This document shows, in pieces, positions 37,301-51,600 of a DNA stretch of 64,000 nt; within the stretch, counting starts at the first letter, position 1; every line of letters starts with the position of its first letter. This DNA comes from Scatophagus argus (lineage: Eukaryota; Chordata; Actinopteri; Scatophagidae). The notes below the pieces were generated by a model. The model was not told the DNA's origin. It made no database searches and saw only the letters and a list, made by a program, of their open reading frames with translations. The stretch is from assembly GCF_020382885.2 (NCBI RefSeq), contig NC_058501.1, positions 18,968,001 to 19,032,000 on the forward strand. Direction: 5' to 3'. A program made the translations under genes and the position numbers.

Positions 37301-40300
37301 ACCAGCTATCCTGGACGCTGCATATAGACACAACCTCAAGGTAAGACACACCAGCCTATTCTGAGAGTGTGTGTGTGTGTGTGTGAAACCTGAAACAGCT
37401 AATTAAATCTATTGCGTGGTTTGACATTCAACTCAGTTTCGACTGCATAGTTCATGAGTTCATGGGAAAATTGCAGATGAAACAACAACAAAAATTAGAC
37501 AATGGATAAAACATAAACTACAAAACTACTAAAAGTAGGCTAAAAACAGGTATGATAAAAAACAGAAACATTTGATATTAACAATCATAAAGGGGTTATC
37601 AGCTTCATTAATTTAATTTTCAACAAATCACTATAATCAAGTACCTGTAAAAAAGGTGGCACCGAACAGCTTTCTTCTAAAATCAAAAGACGAACGCGAC
37701 TTGTCTAAACTAAAAGCCTCACATTTTCACCATGTAGCTTAAACGCAAAACATTCATCAAGTCAAATACTTCTATATTTGTACCATGTAAAAAGTTCTGT
37801 CACCTTTCCCTGCCCATTAACAATGCCAGGGTGTCTGTAGCGTTATCATCGGCATAGAGATGATTATTAGGTTCATGTGTATTAACAATTATTTATGGAA
37901 AGGGGAAGTAAAAGCAGACCAAGCACAGAACCTTGAGGCACTCCATTAGGTGTGCACATTGACTTTCATATGCTACAAGCTGAAAAGAACTACAGAAGAG
38001 AACTTCACAGACTATGTGCTTTGTTAAAGTAAGTACATTAGTCAGTATAAAACCTCTGGCTTGTTGAACTCAAATGTCTCTGGAGAGATACCCATGGTTC
38101 TGTTTCCGAATCTTTGCCAAAATTTGAATGAGCCTGAGGTTTTATGTGCAAACACGACTGTCTGTCCATCTACTTGTCTCTCCATTCACCAGGATCACAG
38201 TGACACAGGAGCTAGCAAAGGATTACTGATGCTTCACACAAGCAGAGAGCTTAACATCACTCAAGCTAGTAATCTCAAATCATCCAATGTGCCAACCGGA
38301 GAGTAAGATTGAGAGCTTTTAAACTTGTTCTGCTGCCTCCAAAAAAGCTGCCTGTGGGATTTGACTCCAAATGTTTCCAGCCACGGTGACATCTCCAGCA
38401 TTAGAGCAAAAAACAGGTCAAAGAGCTGCTGAAGCGGGATCAGTTGTTCAGTGAGGAATGAATGAGCTTGTGAGCACATCAGCAGGACGGAGAGGTGGGG
38501 GTTGCGTGGTAGAGAGGTGGAGGGTAGCAAAACCACGTGACCTGTTGCCAGTTAGGTTGGACAATGGCACATTTGAGGAAATAACCATCCATGTTGGTCT
38601 CTCTGTCCACTGTCTGCATATTCAAGGCTTATTAAACTTTTACAGTGAACATTCGGTTGAAATGCAATACAGTTCAGATGTCATGTCAGATGTTCTCCAG
38701 AGGCAGACACACAGGGGGAGGTGAAAGGAAGCAGTGGGAGGGAGAAAGAGAGATGCAGGATGAACTCTCTGTATGAATTTCAAAATACAAGAGTGAAACA
38801 GGCTTGTAAGAGGTTTTCTGTGTCAAAGCAGGTGCCATTAATAATGCGCCAACACCATTTGAACAGCATATTCCATCTTTGAAGTAAACTAAAAATTAGG
38901 CAGTTGACATTTTTGGAGGGACCAGGAACCAGATAAAAGCATCACCGTCGGTGGAAACTTTTGTTTTGAGTATGAGTTTTAGAGTTTGCTGATTATTCAA
39001 TAGACATAATTAAATAAGTAAATAATAAATAAAGTGTATTTATATTTTTATATTTCACATATTCTGTCACGAAGCTCTTTGCACTCAATAAAATAAAAAA
39101 ATTAAAAAACAAACAATCAAGTGACTAAAAAAAAAAATACAAAGGAAACCAACGTATTAGTTGAAACATGAAATAACCAAAAATAACCATATAAGAAAAC
39201 AAGATGTTTTTACAGCTTACTTAATTTATCACCAAGGTTAGTTTCAAAGCAAAGCAGCTGGAAGGCAAATTTTTTAAATAATGAAATTTCAATTTTTTTT
39301 TTTTTTTTACATTAGTAATAGGAATGTGAATATTTTTAGTTAAAAGCCAGAAACATGAACGTTAAGTAAATTAGAAGATAATAATAATGATAATGATAAA
39401 ATAAGACAGAGTACACACTGGTCAACACACTATTGCTTATATAATCATTCGTAGAGTGAACTGCAGTGTCAGAATCTTTCTAAAGAACGTATTGAAGATT
39501 CCTCAGTTTGCATTACAGATGAAATTTTTTTCTTGGATCCATTCAAGTATTTTACATTTTCTTACTGGGAAAAGCAGTGAAAGGATCATTATTCTAATAC
39601 AGTTCATTATCATGTCAGTGTTTGTACGCTGAAGTGAACATATTTTCCCGCAGTGATGTGACACACGCTGGCCTTGTTCTTCGTATAAACATCTTCGATG
39701 GGCTGCATAGGTTTGTCAGGCCAGTATGTCAGATTTGATATTGCATTTGTTTAGTCTGCTGTTTGGCTGCAGGCAAAGAAATAATGTATCTCTGCGAGGG
39801 CAAGACCAGAATGCTTGGATTAGACATGCAACGCTGAGTTGATGAGGTTTCACACATAATGCTGCCAGGAGAGAAGCTAATAGATTGAATTTAATGCCAT
39901 GCTTTCCTATCATCAGTGACCCAGCAAGCATGACATTTTCATAAAAAGCGCAGAGGAAGAGTGTGGAAAAAACAGACCCTGACAAGCTTTCTTCAAATCA
40001 ACTGAATTTTCCAGTATCTCATTGAAATAAGAAGGAAATGCTTATCTTTCCGATTCATCAAAGTGCTTAGAAGATCACAATTACTGAGCAAAGCAAGAGA
40101 AAGCCTTCAAATAAAATTACTCTCTGTACAGCAGCATATTGAGCACAGTTTTTCTAAGAAATGCTCTTCCAGTTTTCCTTGTTTTTGAAGAACTCCTCCC
40201 AGTCATTTCCCACAGATCGTTTATCTTTGGAGTATTTCTTTTTGCATAATTTTAGCAAAATGCTGACAATGTAAAGATCTTTGGCTACCATCACATGGAA

Positions 40301-43300
40301 CTGTAATACGGATTTCTTTAAAGTAACATTTCTTTCCTCTTTTTTTTTTAAACAAAATGGAGGCAGGAAAGCCCAAGTGAGGAGGACAGATGGTCCCACA
40401 GGAGAAGTTTCAACTGCCAAAATTAAGGATTCAGGAAACTCTCATGTTCCATGTTGCTTTTTGTAGCAAAGTAACTACGAGCCAAATATCATGACAATGC
40501 ACGAGCAGTTTTGAAAGATCAGACCCTTGCACAGTCTGTACAAGTATATAAAAATGGCTTAATGTGACTCAAAAAAGGAGGGGGAAAGGATACAGAGAAA
40601 GTCAAGAAGAACTAGGAAAAAGAATAATAGAAAGAATCCATATGCACTTTTCTTTATGTTGGATATATTTGTCCATCCTTGTCCTGTGGTGTCTTGTCTT
40701 GTTTGACACAGCAGCACTCCTCCTAACTGAGGACAAGGACTATACAGGGATCTCGGCACTCTTCCTAAGTAACTGCTTGACAGAGTAATCTAACACAGCA
40801 TGTGAATGAATCTTGATGGTGGTTTTATGCAGCTCAGTGGGGCATGAAAATGGCATTAATCATTCCAAGATTCATAGCTGAATAAAAATATTATGGAGCC
40901 CAGGGCAAAAATTGTTGTTGGAGCTATATTGACCCCTGAAAAATACTGAAAAATGCCCGATGTAATTTCTGACAACTGAAGCTGATGTGTTCAGATTGCT
41001 TGTTTTGACAGAGAAAAGCTGGAATCAGAAATTGTTTATTATTTTTGGCCTGTAAAATGACTTATTATGCAATTGACTGTTGGGGTAGTTGCTTTTCCAC
41101 TTAATTTTCTGTCAAGTGACAGAAAATAATTTACTGAATGATTTGCTGCAATTATGACATAAACTTAAATAATATTAAAATTACATTGAAAAAATAAAAT
41201 TAAAATTAGTGAAGGCAAATCTTAATGCTTAATCTTAATATAAAACGGCACGTCATTAAATTCCCTGTTGGTGTAATGGTCAGGTGCCCCAGTACTTTTG
41301 TCTATATAATGTACAATAAATTGCATATTTGTCATAACTGCATATTCACAACTTAAAATGAAGATGAATGGAAACCGGAGGAGAGCTCGCTCATCAGAAA
41401 CAAATCCAACTTCCATGACATGGCAATCCCACACCGCACAGCTAAAAACACACTGACCCCTCTTTGTTATTATATAAGTTGAGCAGTATCTCAGCAGCAC
41501 CCACACACAGCTCGTGTGTCGTGTGTTTTGGCAGAGTTGGAGAGCTGATCACATGGAGCCTTCACAGCAGCGCTGCTGCTCGACCTCAGCTTGAAGTGGA
41601 GCTGAAATAGTCCTTGTGCCCAGGGGAGGGTGGGGGACAGGGTGGAAGTGAGGGAGCAGAGGGGAAATGTGCATCGTGGGTCCCATGACTCACTTTGCCT
41701 CCCTGAACAATCTGCACCCTGAGGGGCTGTAAAAGTTCTCCAAGTTCCACTAAGTAGGTCGTGTAGCTGCATGTACACAGGGGAATAAGGCCCATGGGTG
41801 CCCTATGATGGCATGAAGCATTTCTTGTTTCCATATTGCACCGAGTGGCCACGTTTAGTTTTACATGAATCCTCCATTATTGTGTGTGTCCACTGGCTTT
41901 GATCACAGAATGAAACTGACACTTACGCATGAAGAAATGTGCTCAGCTTTGTTGAAATTGAATTGTTATAGAGGTCTGGACCTTTATTGTTATGTGAGCT
42001 CATATTTCTCGCCCCCTTTGTGCTTTCTGCATGACATGGCACTAAATTCCACTCTGCTCAGCATAAATCATGCTGCAGTTGTTTCAGGCTCATGCTGTCA
42101 ATGTTTATGAGGTATTAAAATGCACTGACTCTGTCTCATTTACTTCTAAATTACCACAGAGTAATGGGCCAGTGTGTTTGGAAAATGAGCTGAGTTTTGT
42201 AGTGGCGTGTGATGTGCTGCAGTGAGCAGGAGACCATAACACCCCACCCCCACCCCTCTCTGTGGATGATAATTATGTGGCATCACATCCTCTAAAACCT
42301 CTTTTTAAAATAGTTTAATATTTGATCTCACTTCACTGAACTGTTACTTTACAGGAATTCCAGAGAGTGCTGGCTTCATAAACACTCATCTCAGGCTATG
42401 ATTTACCAGGATAGCCAGGATCTTTCTTCAAATTGATATTTTGCCAGCAAAGAGGGTCTTGCACCGTCAAAATATAAATTTTGTTGCACGTTGAAAGCAC
42501 TCAGCATCTCCATTAGTGACATAAGTGATTCTGTTGTCCTTGCTTCCAGCTATCTTTAAACAGTTTGCTGGGCTTTAGCCTGTTCTAAATGCCACTTTAA
42601 TCCTTTAGTACACTTATGGTCTGAGTGATACACTTAGTGCACTAACAGTCTTTTCTCCAGTTCAGCACCATATGCTTGCAAAACAGCTTGCCTAACAACA
42701 CACACACAGTACAACATGCATCTGACAAAGATTAAATGTGAAGAAAAACATTTAATCACTGCAAAGTTCTTATTCCAGACTGATATATGCTTCCCTGCAA
42801 ATTTTCACTATTTTGATCAGTCTTTAAGGTGGACACGTTGGCCTAGACAGAAATGTCTCACCAACAGTATGATGGATTGCAGTGACATTTATGGTACACA
42901 CAGGATGAATCCTTATGACTGTGGTTGATCCCCTGCCTTTCACTCCAGCGCCACCAGACGACATTTTAGGTGAAATGTCTCTGCGGCTATTGAAGAGATT
43001 AACGTGAAATTTGCACACATTCGTCATGTCCTCCTCAGGATGAATTGTAATACCGCTGGTTTCCCCTCGCACCATCATCAGATCAAATTTTTAATCGTAC
43101 GACACTTTACTTATGGTCAAATACCAGTCAAATTAACGATATTCTCATTTGCCTTTTAATGCCATTTAGCATTAACATCAGCGAGTTAATATTGTCATGG
43201 AGTGCATTTTGCTCGCTGATGTTAGCATTTAGCTCAAAGCAAAACAAGGTTTAGCCTCACATCCACAAGGCTGCAGACTCTCCCTCTCGTTCAAGTGAAA

Positions 43301-46269
43301 TACTGGGCTGAATGCAGGCTTTCACTCAGACTGAATCAGGGATAAGACAGGAATCATATAATGTTGTTTTTTTGTCAGTATTGTGTGCTTCACTCAGTGA
43401 CGTCTTGCATGTATTTACTTACTGTTGGCTTCCATCATCCTAAAAAGCCCATTTTCCTCCACTTTGTTCCCCTGGGGTGTCCACTGGGTCCAAGTGTTTC
43501 AGTTTGATCATACATTATTCAAAGTCACTGAATTCTCTGGTCGTGCTTTAAAATATTCAACTTAAGCACTTTTTGTGTACATGTCACTTCAGGTTTCTTG
43601 TTCCTCTGTTGCTTTTATTCATCAGCTGCAAATATCCATGTCTGACTGAGCCATTAAGGGAGCGTTACAAAAATCTCCAGAGGGGCACCACTCAGGGTTG
43701 AAAACATCTCCCACAGTGTGACACTATTTGTCATGAAAATCAAAGAGTAAAAACATTGTTCTTTATAGCCCAACATAATTTGCTTGAATGGCTAACTGTG
43801 GTTTGCTGCACTGGTGGCCAAAGTCAATATTATACTCTTTTATTCATAGTTTTTTTTTTTTTTTTTTTTACAAAACCTGTAAACACGTTTAGTCATGTGT
43901 AGTGTGGTACTACGACAGAAATACCTGATGTCAAATGTCAAGCTATGCTTTAGGGCCACATAAGGTCAAAACGGTGCATGAATAACTTGTTTTGCACAAT
44001 TAGAACGGTGGAAATTTAATATAAGAATGCATCATAGTGAGACATTTTATTCCTGACGACTTCTCAAATGCAGAAGTCATACTGTAAAACTTGTCAGCTC
44101 TCTATGAGGAATCTTCCCTTCAAAGTTGAACGGTGATCTGAAGTCAATACTTGCTAAGGTCATCAGGGAGTGCTGACTGTAGCAATTTTTTTAAAAAATG
44201 GCAGAAATATGATGAATGGAAACCCACTGACTGTATATGTCAATGATTGAAACCAACAAGGCATGTGTCTTTCTGTGTTTTCTTAGGTTGCATTTCACAT
44301 CCAACCGTACAGAGGACGAAACGACCAGAGTGTGCACGACAACATCAAGTATATCATCGACAGGTAGGCACTTGTCTGGCTACGCTTCCTCAACGCTGAC
44401 TCAGTTTAAATGGAAAACCATTTCGATTTCATGCACTGTTAGTAACAAAACTGAAATACTTTAGGAAAGCAGTTCTGCCTTTTGTTTTCAAGATCACAAG
44501 ATAAATTAACCCAGTTATCAGGAGAAAACAAGCTCTTTTGTCTCGAGATAACAGAACTATAGTAATAGTTGACAACTGAAGGTCAAGTAATGGCGACCTC
44601 CAGTCGTCACCTATTGATGAGGTTGTCATTAAATGACGAATTAGTTACCCGCTGACCTTCTGTCTTGCATCAGTATTTGGTCCTAATATTCTCTTGACCA
44701 ACATATTTGTCTTTGGTTTCCCATGAAATTTCTTTTGGACAATTATGGTTTTTAGTGAGCATAATTTTTATAATTAATAACTTAATACAGAGTTAAACCT
44801 GCAATATCAGGGCCACTTTTGGCCACTTGGGGGCAGTGAAAACAAGTTGTGAAGATCACATTGATTTTTAATCAGTCCATATGTTGAACTTTTTAGCCAA
44901 ACTTAATCATTTATTTGGAGTCGTTTCTCTGGTCACTTGACGAATGTAAGTTCTGTTTTTGATCCCCACCAAGATGTAAATATCTGGTTCTTAAGCTGTT
45001 AAATGCTCCTTTGTGTTCATTCATTAGTCACCAACAATACCTGTGTGTTGGCTGGTGCTGAGCGCGTAGTCTACAGTGAGTTTTCAGAGCTATGCAAACA
45101 GCTCCCTGCTGCAGCCCCGATACGAGAGTGAACTGCACAGGAACGTTGCAAGCTGATCGGCTAAACAATAACGTAAAATTCCCTATAAAATTCTACTAAA
45201 TTGTGGGGAGCTTCAGATCCAGGTGTTAATTCTTTGTAGATTAGTCTCTGTGGAAGACCCCTTTCACATTGTTATTTGATAAATTATTTTAAAGATATGA
45301 ATTATAGCTCCTTCAAAGCTGTTAAGTTCTGTGGATTTGAACAGTATTTGTTTGCAGAGCATGAGCTTGCAATGACAGGCTCATGGTGGCCAGTGGCTTG
45401 TTAAGGACTTGAGGTGCCATCGGGCCAAAACATCCACTTGTTTCCAGGAAATATAAAAATATAAAAACAACCACAGATTTGTGCTGCCCAGAGGATAAAC
45501 TCTTCCTTCTTGCGTTGTGTTGCCAGTTTGCCGTATAAAGAATCTTAATTAACTTAATCGGCTAATGAGTCAACAACATGTTTCTGCATGATCTTACTTT
45601 GTTGTTATTGTACTGTATTCTTACCTTTAAAGGTACGGCGACCATGGAGCCTTCTACAAGTTTACTTCCAGCACAGGGAGGAGTCTTCCTCTCTTTTACA
45701 TCTACGACTCCTACCTAACTCCACCAGAGTCCTGGTCTGAATTCTTGACCCCCACTGGCTCCCACAGCGTACGTGGCTCAGCCTACGACTCCCTCTTCAT
45801 TGCCCTGATTGTGGAGGAGCGACACAAGCATGACATCCTCGCAGGTGGCTTTGATGGCATGTACACTTACTTTGCTTCCAACGGTTTCTCCTTCGGTGCC
45901 TCACACCAGAACTGGAAGGCCATCAAAGCTTTTTGTGATGGCAACAATCTCGTCTTTATCCCCAGCGTTGGACCTGGTTACATCGACACCAGCATCCGGC
46001 CATGGAATAACCACAACACGCGCAACAGGGTGAACGGTCGTTACTATGAGACGGCCCTGCAGGCGGCGCTGAATGTGAGGCCTGAGATCGTCACCATCAC
46101 ATCTTTTAACGAATGGCACGAGGGGACGCAGATTGAGAGGGCGATGCCCAAAAAAACAGTGACACGGGTGTACTTGGACTACCAGCCACATGGACCGGAA
46201 CACTACCTGGAGCTGACCCGTCACTGGGCTGAGCAGTTCAACAAAGAGAAGGAGCAATGGCTGATGTGA
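34349..46269 (+). CDS. maneal: Glycoprotein endo-alpha-1,2-mannosidase-like protein (MANEAL), 4 exons, 444 aa
   Basis: GH99-family type II Golgi membrane protein related to MANEA, the endomannosidase that trims glucosylated mannose from N-glycans. Exons: 34349-34859, 37231-37340, 44287-44363, 45633-46269; 445 codons with stop (human MANEAL about 457 aa). N-terminus MARLRRKA is followed by a hydrophobic signal anchor (about 9-25) and a low-complexity stem (about 35-85). Then come FYYTWYGNPHMDGKYIHWDH, PHWDPK, YPRGRHMPPEDIGSSFYPEL, VLVLSWYPPG and GGFDGMYTYFASNGFSFG. SFNEWHEGTQIE carries the two family catalytic glutamates (E393, E396). The RxRRxACIALFL-type start and following yrdc neighbour indicate MANEAL and not MANEA. 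An open frame extends upstream without ATG, so the start is the ATG at 34349. Confidence 0.95.
36393..36683 (+). repeat. Degenerate ~20-bp tandem repeat in maneal intron 1
   Basis: Roughly a dozen degraded units of about 20 bp based on ACCACAAAGAGATGCAAAATG. The purine bias produces long but meaningless open frames on both strands. Such minisatellites are common in fish introns. Confidence 0.75.
37341..44286. other. maneal intron 2
   Basis: About 7 kb without a recognisable exon or RNA gene. It contains a short GT repeat at about 37367-37384, AT-rich sequence (38990-39420), the transposon-end fragment near 41290 and a poly-T tract of about 22 at 43849-43870. Confidence 0.5.
41285..41313. mobile_element. 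Solo end of the same transposon family as the element at 342-722
   Basis: AGTACTTTTGTCTATATAATG, read in reverse, matches the left terminus of the Tc1-like remnant near position 343 (ATAGACAAAAGTATTGG, then a GGGACACCTG-like extension). I saw no partner end nearby, so it is a fragment. Confidence 0.5.
44790..45240. repeat. Probable teleost dispersed repeat in maneal intron 3
   Basis: Starts around AACCTGCAATATCAGGGCC and TTTGGCCACTTGGGGGCAG, a block I recognise as recurrent in fish genomes, and seems to run several hundred bp. Class and exact ends cannot be set without a library comparison. Confidence 0.45.
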
Positions 46270-46815
46270 GCTTTCGTCCAACTGACTTGAAACAGCATGC
46301 TCTAGTGGAAGTGTGTGAACACATGAAAGAGAAAGAACCAAAGCTTGTGAATGTAGTGGCTGATCAGCATTGATGTGAGTATATCAGGACATGCCTTTAA
46401 CTTTAACTGATGGGACCTGAGTGTGTATATATGTGCTGATTTGATCTGAGAGAATAGGACCCGTGCTGGTGGTGTGACTATCTTGGATAATTTGAGAACT
46501 TGTTCCATTTTTCCATTGACAGCCCTGATTTCTAGAATGCACTGCAGGTCTCTCTCTGATCTCTATTCATTTAATGCATCTTAACGAGCAATTGACCCAA
46601 CAAACTCCTGCCTGAGATATTCATACATATTGTGTGTGAACACATAAGGGCCTCATTTTCCTCTCTGCACTTAAATACCAGAATCAGCTGCAACAGAGAG
46701 GCACCTTTATGGTTTAGGTTTCATCCACAACAGGCTCTCAAACAGAATGAGACACTAATGTTGATCTTCTGTTTACCCCAGTTTGGAGAGCTCATTAAAA
46801 CCGATGACATTGTGT
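46270..46815 (+). other. 3' UTR of maneal
   Basis: Sequence after the maneal stop, ending at a candidate ATTAAA signal (46794-46799) followed by a GT-rich stretch. This gives a UTR of about 540 nt. Confidence 0.5.
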
Positions 46816-46889
46816 TTTAAGTAGGAGTTGAGCATGTAAGTGAAGAGTTATTGCGGCTATCATACAAAAATCCCTCTTCGACGGGATTA

Positions 46890-47190
46890 TTATAAAATTT
46901 AAAGGGAACAGTGGAGCATTTTGGTGAGTACTTTAATTCATTTTCTGGCAGAAAGTTAGATGAGAAGATCCGTACCCGTCTCATAGTTGCCCATTAAATA
47001 TGAAGCTACAAACAGAAGCCATTTAGCTTAGCTTAGCATAGAGAATGGAAACAAGGGGAAACGGCTAGCCTTGTTCTGTCCAGTGGTAACAAAGTCCACT
47101 GACCGTTACCTCTAAAGATAATTTATTGAACATATTATATCTCATTTGCTGAAATCTGCCAGGAGTTCTGCTCTAGACCCTGTCTTGGCC
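46890..47190. repeat. Probable teleost dispersed repeat
   Basis: Contains CCATTTAGCTTAGCTTAGCA, then TGGAAACAAGGGGAAACGGC and GTAACAAAGTCCACTGACC, in the order seen in a widespread fish interspersed repeat. It lies between the 3' ends of maneal and yrdc. Class not assigned. Confidence 0.55.
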
Positions 47191-47920
47191 AGGTGCAGTG
47201 ATTTTCTGCGGTATCTCTTCACGTCAGTTTTATCATCTAACTCTCTGCGGTGGAAAAACCTAATTTTTTAATATGTTGAACTATTGGTTCAAAGGCATAT
47301 TATGTAACATTTCTGCATTAAAATGTCTAAAACCTACAATACTTCTGTAGTATATTTTGTTATGTTGTGTATAACTGAAGAAACTTCAACAAATATTAGT
47401 TGGTACGTTAAATAACATACCTCTCAAGTATTTAAACATGTAAAGCCTGTAGATGCACTGCTCTCCACTGTGCTAACCAACAACGTTCAGGTAGGTCAGT
47501 CCATTTAGTGAGTCAGATTTTTACTTTTTTTTTTTTTTATTCAATACTTGTGAATATTCTTGTTAGTATGGAAAGACCTACCTGATAATGTTAACTCTGA
47601 TGTAGTTCCCTTCATGGAAACACAGCATTGTGGGCCTACATGACTTTCTTTTACTTAAGTCAAAACAACAGAGTCAGGAGGTAAAACTGTGCTCAACGTT
47701 GTGGAGTGTCTGTAGGAATAAAAATATACCACTGACTGTGGCCCTCTGGGGGATAATGGACACGTGTGATTTAAGATTTGTTGAAATCCTGCTGTCCATC
47801 TGCCTCTTCCACACACCTTTAAGAATCAATTAGGAGTAAAAGCCAGACACCTAAAAACAAAGACAGACGTACAACCCAGTAAGTTCTTATGCATGAATAA
47901 GACTGTGAAAGAGGACAATT

Positions 47921-47926
47921 TTTATT
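47921..47926 (-). terminator. Candidate polyadenylation signal of yrdc
   Basis: tttatt on +, AATAAA on the yrdc strand, about 745 nt past the yrdc stop. Confidence 0.45.
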
Positions 47927-48670
47927 GTGGCTGTGCAAAGGTTGTACAACAGATCAAAACAATTTTACACTGGCTGATAGGATTTTTAAGAGAGTTCCAG
48001 TTTTAAAAATGCAATTGTGCGGATGAATTTCCTACAGTACCAATGCAACTCTGAAATATTGTAGTATTTTGTACATGTAGTAGCAGTAGTAACTGTGGCA
48101 GGTGACCAATTGTAGAACAAGCCTTACAAAGTTTAAATGACATGCAGATAAAATAAATATTAAGGATCCATATTTTAATATTCATAAAAAAAACCCAAAA
48201 AAGAAGCTCTGGACTCAGAGGACTTGAGTCAGTAAGTCCCATACCAATACAGGGGCCTAACATTACACTTAGCATAACGTGTATACACATGTACATAACA
48301 TGTCAAAATAAAACCTCAAACTGTTGTATTTTCAGTTAAGACATGTAGCTTAGAAAATACAAAAGGGTTGATTTTTATGCCACCCCCACCCCCTCAAAAA
48401 AAAACCCAAACAGCTGGCATAACTTTTATATTCCTGAATAAATGACAGAGAGCTCCAACACAATATAAAATCCCACAGAGTCCCTTAATATCAGACAAAC
48501 AGTGAGGCAGAAAATAAGGTCACCAAATAAGAAAAAAAGTTAGTCAAGACCTTAAAGCAGGCACTGGGACAATATCGGCCATCAGTGGTCGAACGGTTGA
48601 GCTCTTCCTGAGTTCAAAAGCGGTTTGTGTGTTTTCAGCGGGTATCGTGTGAGTGTGGACAGTTCAAGGG

Positions 48671-51600
48671 TCATTTTTCCTCCAAGGCCTCTGATAGTCC
48701 ATATTTGTGCTTCAGCACATCAACCGTAGCAGACAGGGCACTGAAAAGAGAATGACAGTCATTCCTCATTTAGTGTGCCGAGTCCCCTTCAGGGTAAGCG
48801 TGGCTAAACGGCTTCTAACGTCAGCGTATTTATATCTTCAATCCACACACGCCTGACTACATGTTGTTCACTACGAGGTTCCTCATCATAGCAGCTGCTG
48901 CAGGAGGCTCTCAGTGGTGGACTACACTGAAAACACAGAGCTGTGTCCCAAATCCACACCACTCTCTGCAGTACTGTACATACACTCATCATAGTATACT
49001 GTGTCAGCACTTAACTACACAACACTACACAAAATATTAGCGTACGTTACTGTTGTAAATGACACAAATCTTTGAGACATCAAAATGTTTTACCTCGGAT
49101 TTAACACTTTTGTTTTCTGCATAATATTTTTTTGTCAAGCCGTTTCATTACCGCCCAGTTGTTCGATTTTCCCACCTGTAAGTATCCTCCATTACCTTTG
49201 TGCATTGCACTGTGGGAGAACAGTGTGCATCAACATCACACTCAAAAACCTGAACATATTTTGCATGCATACTCTTAACTACTGTAAACACACTACATGC
49301 TAAACAATTCAGCATGTAGTGTGGATGTGGGATACAAACACATAAATGTGTTAGGAAGTGCAGAAGTCATTATTTTAGTGTCCAGTATCACACATTCAGG
49401 TGACAAACTGCAACATTGGTCTCAGACACCGTTTCCAGATCGCTCAACATTTATTATCGGCATCTGAGCGTCACATCGCATTCTTTGTCAGGGCCGAATG
49501 TCAGGCTGTTTTGTTGCATGGAAGCATAATGTGACATTTAAAATCATTTGAAATATATTTTTTGTCTGTGTGGATATTATCAGTATCCATCCATCCATCC
49601 ATTTTCTATACCGCTTATCCGTCAGGGTCGCGGGGGAGCTGGAGCCTCTCCCAGCTGACTACGGGCGAGAGGCGGGGTTCACCCTGGACTGGTCGCCAGT
49701 CAATCGCAGGGCCCACACACAAAGACAGACAACCACACACTCTCACACTCACACCTAGGGGCAATGTAGAGTAGCCAATTAAACTAATGTGCATGTCTTT
49801 TTTTGGGATTGTGGGAGGAAGCCTGATATAACCCACGCGATATTATCGGTATGATTTATGAAAATATGGCACACATAACTGCAGCAAAAGTAACAGCATG
49901 AACTCACCAGCCGGGTCTGATGATGCGGTATTTGCCGAGTACTGATAGGTCGACTACTGTTGACCCGAGGCGGTTCTGGTCTCCTATTGTTCCGCTATCC
50001 ACCACGACCGCTAGTTTGGGCCAGAGATCCTGAAACTCCTTCAGAGAAGAAAAAAAAAAACCCCAGCAGCATTAAAAATTAAAAAAGAACAATTCTGTAA
50101 ACCTGAATGACAAAAAGATAAAACTAAGATAAAACACCTTTCTGACCTAAATTAAGATGCTGGCAAACATACTGAAAATAAATAATGAATGCAAGATAAA
50201 CTGATAAACTAAATATCACTTACATGAACGGCCACGGTGCTGGTGTGTGAGCTGATGTTGGCGCTGGTGAGGGCGAGTGGCTCCCCGCACATCTGGCAGA
50301 GGCGCCTCATAAAGGAGTGGTCTGGGATACGTACGCCTACGAGCTGAGGAGCACACGAATGTGTAAACAACACGCGACTGACATCGATTAACAAACCGCT
50401 TGTTTCGACGTTTTATTTTCGGCAATATGCAGCTAAGGCAGCGGACCTACCGACGTAAAGGGGTTCAGATCTGTGTTCAGCACTTCAGATCTTTCGAACA
50501 CCAGGGTGACGGGACCAGGCAGCAGGTCGCCTAACAGCTCGTTCTGCACCGGCACCTTACAGTACCTGCCAATGGGAACAAAAACAAGCTGCTTTTAAAG
50601 CTGGCGGCACAGTACAGTAAGTTCTTATCTGAGAAATCAAGGAGTTTAATCCAGAATGTTGTCATTTGGTGGCACTTATGAATCCCTTCATTTTAAATAT
50701 TCTCACTTAATGAATACTGTGGTGTTTCTGTGACAGCAGGTGAGTCCGTCCCTCGAAATGCAAAGTGTCTGTCGGTGGTGTGAAGACGGCATCTTTGCCT
50801 CTTCTACATGTGACTCCTCTGTGTATGACTAATACTGTATATTTGCAGAGGTGGACGGTAGGCAAGAACATTTACTCAAGTACTGCACTGAAGTGCAAAT
50901 TTGATGTTCTTGTACATTTATTTCACGCTATTTTCTACTTCTACTGAGCTGCATTTCAGAGGGAAATATCAGGCGTTTTACTGAAGTTTCTTTTAAAATT
51001 CACATTATTGCAGGCAAAACAATATATAGCACAGAAAGTATAGCTTATAAAACATGACTTACTAGAAAAGTAAAACCACCAAATGGTGTATAGAAGTACA
51101 GTTGGCAAGTACAGTTTGACAATTAGCATATGAACAGTCGTTCAGCCATTTCTCATGCGAAAACACTTAATGGTTCCAGCTTCACAAGGAGTAAAGGATT
51201 TGCTACTTTCACTTTTAATTATTTTAATTTGTCTTTTTATTATTTTGAATTATCATCATAAAACAAAATGGGCCCAGATCCAAGTCTTCCTCTCACTCTG
51301 ATGGTAAAACAGCAGAAACCTGTACAAACACTTACTTATAAATATCCTGAATTTCTCCTACGCAAATAGCCAGCGGCTTCTGTAGATTTCGTCCTTTGAT
51401 GTCATAGGTTTTTCTGATGGCTTCGGAGCTCTGGGCCAGACACGCCAGGCCGTAGATGGTGTCTGTGGGCACGGCGACCACACTGCCCTCCTTCAGAGCC
51501 TTCACCGTGCATCGCAGGATTTCAGCACCATCTGCAGTTCAAAAACAACAAGGACGGTCAGTGAGGCGTCATCCATCCCCAGACACAACATGATAGCCAA

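Noticed and set aside
37341..44286. A hidden gene inside the 7-kb maneal intron
   Set aside because: Only short open frames without domains or splice-supported neighbours were seen.
45901..46341. 146-aa open frame on the minus strand
   Set aside because: Shadow of maneal exon 4, whose + frame has clear GH99 motifs.
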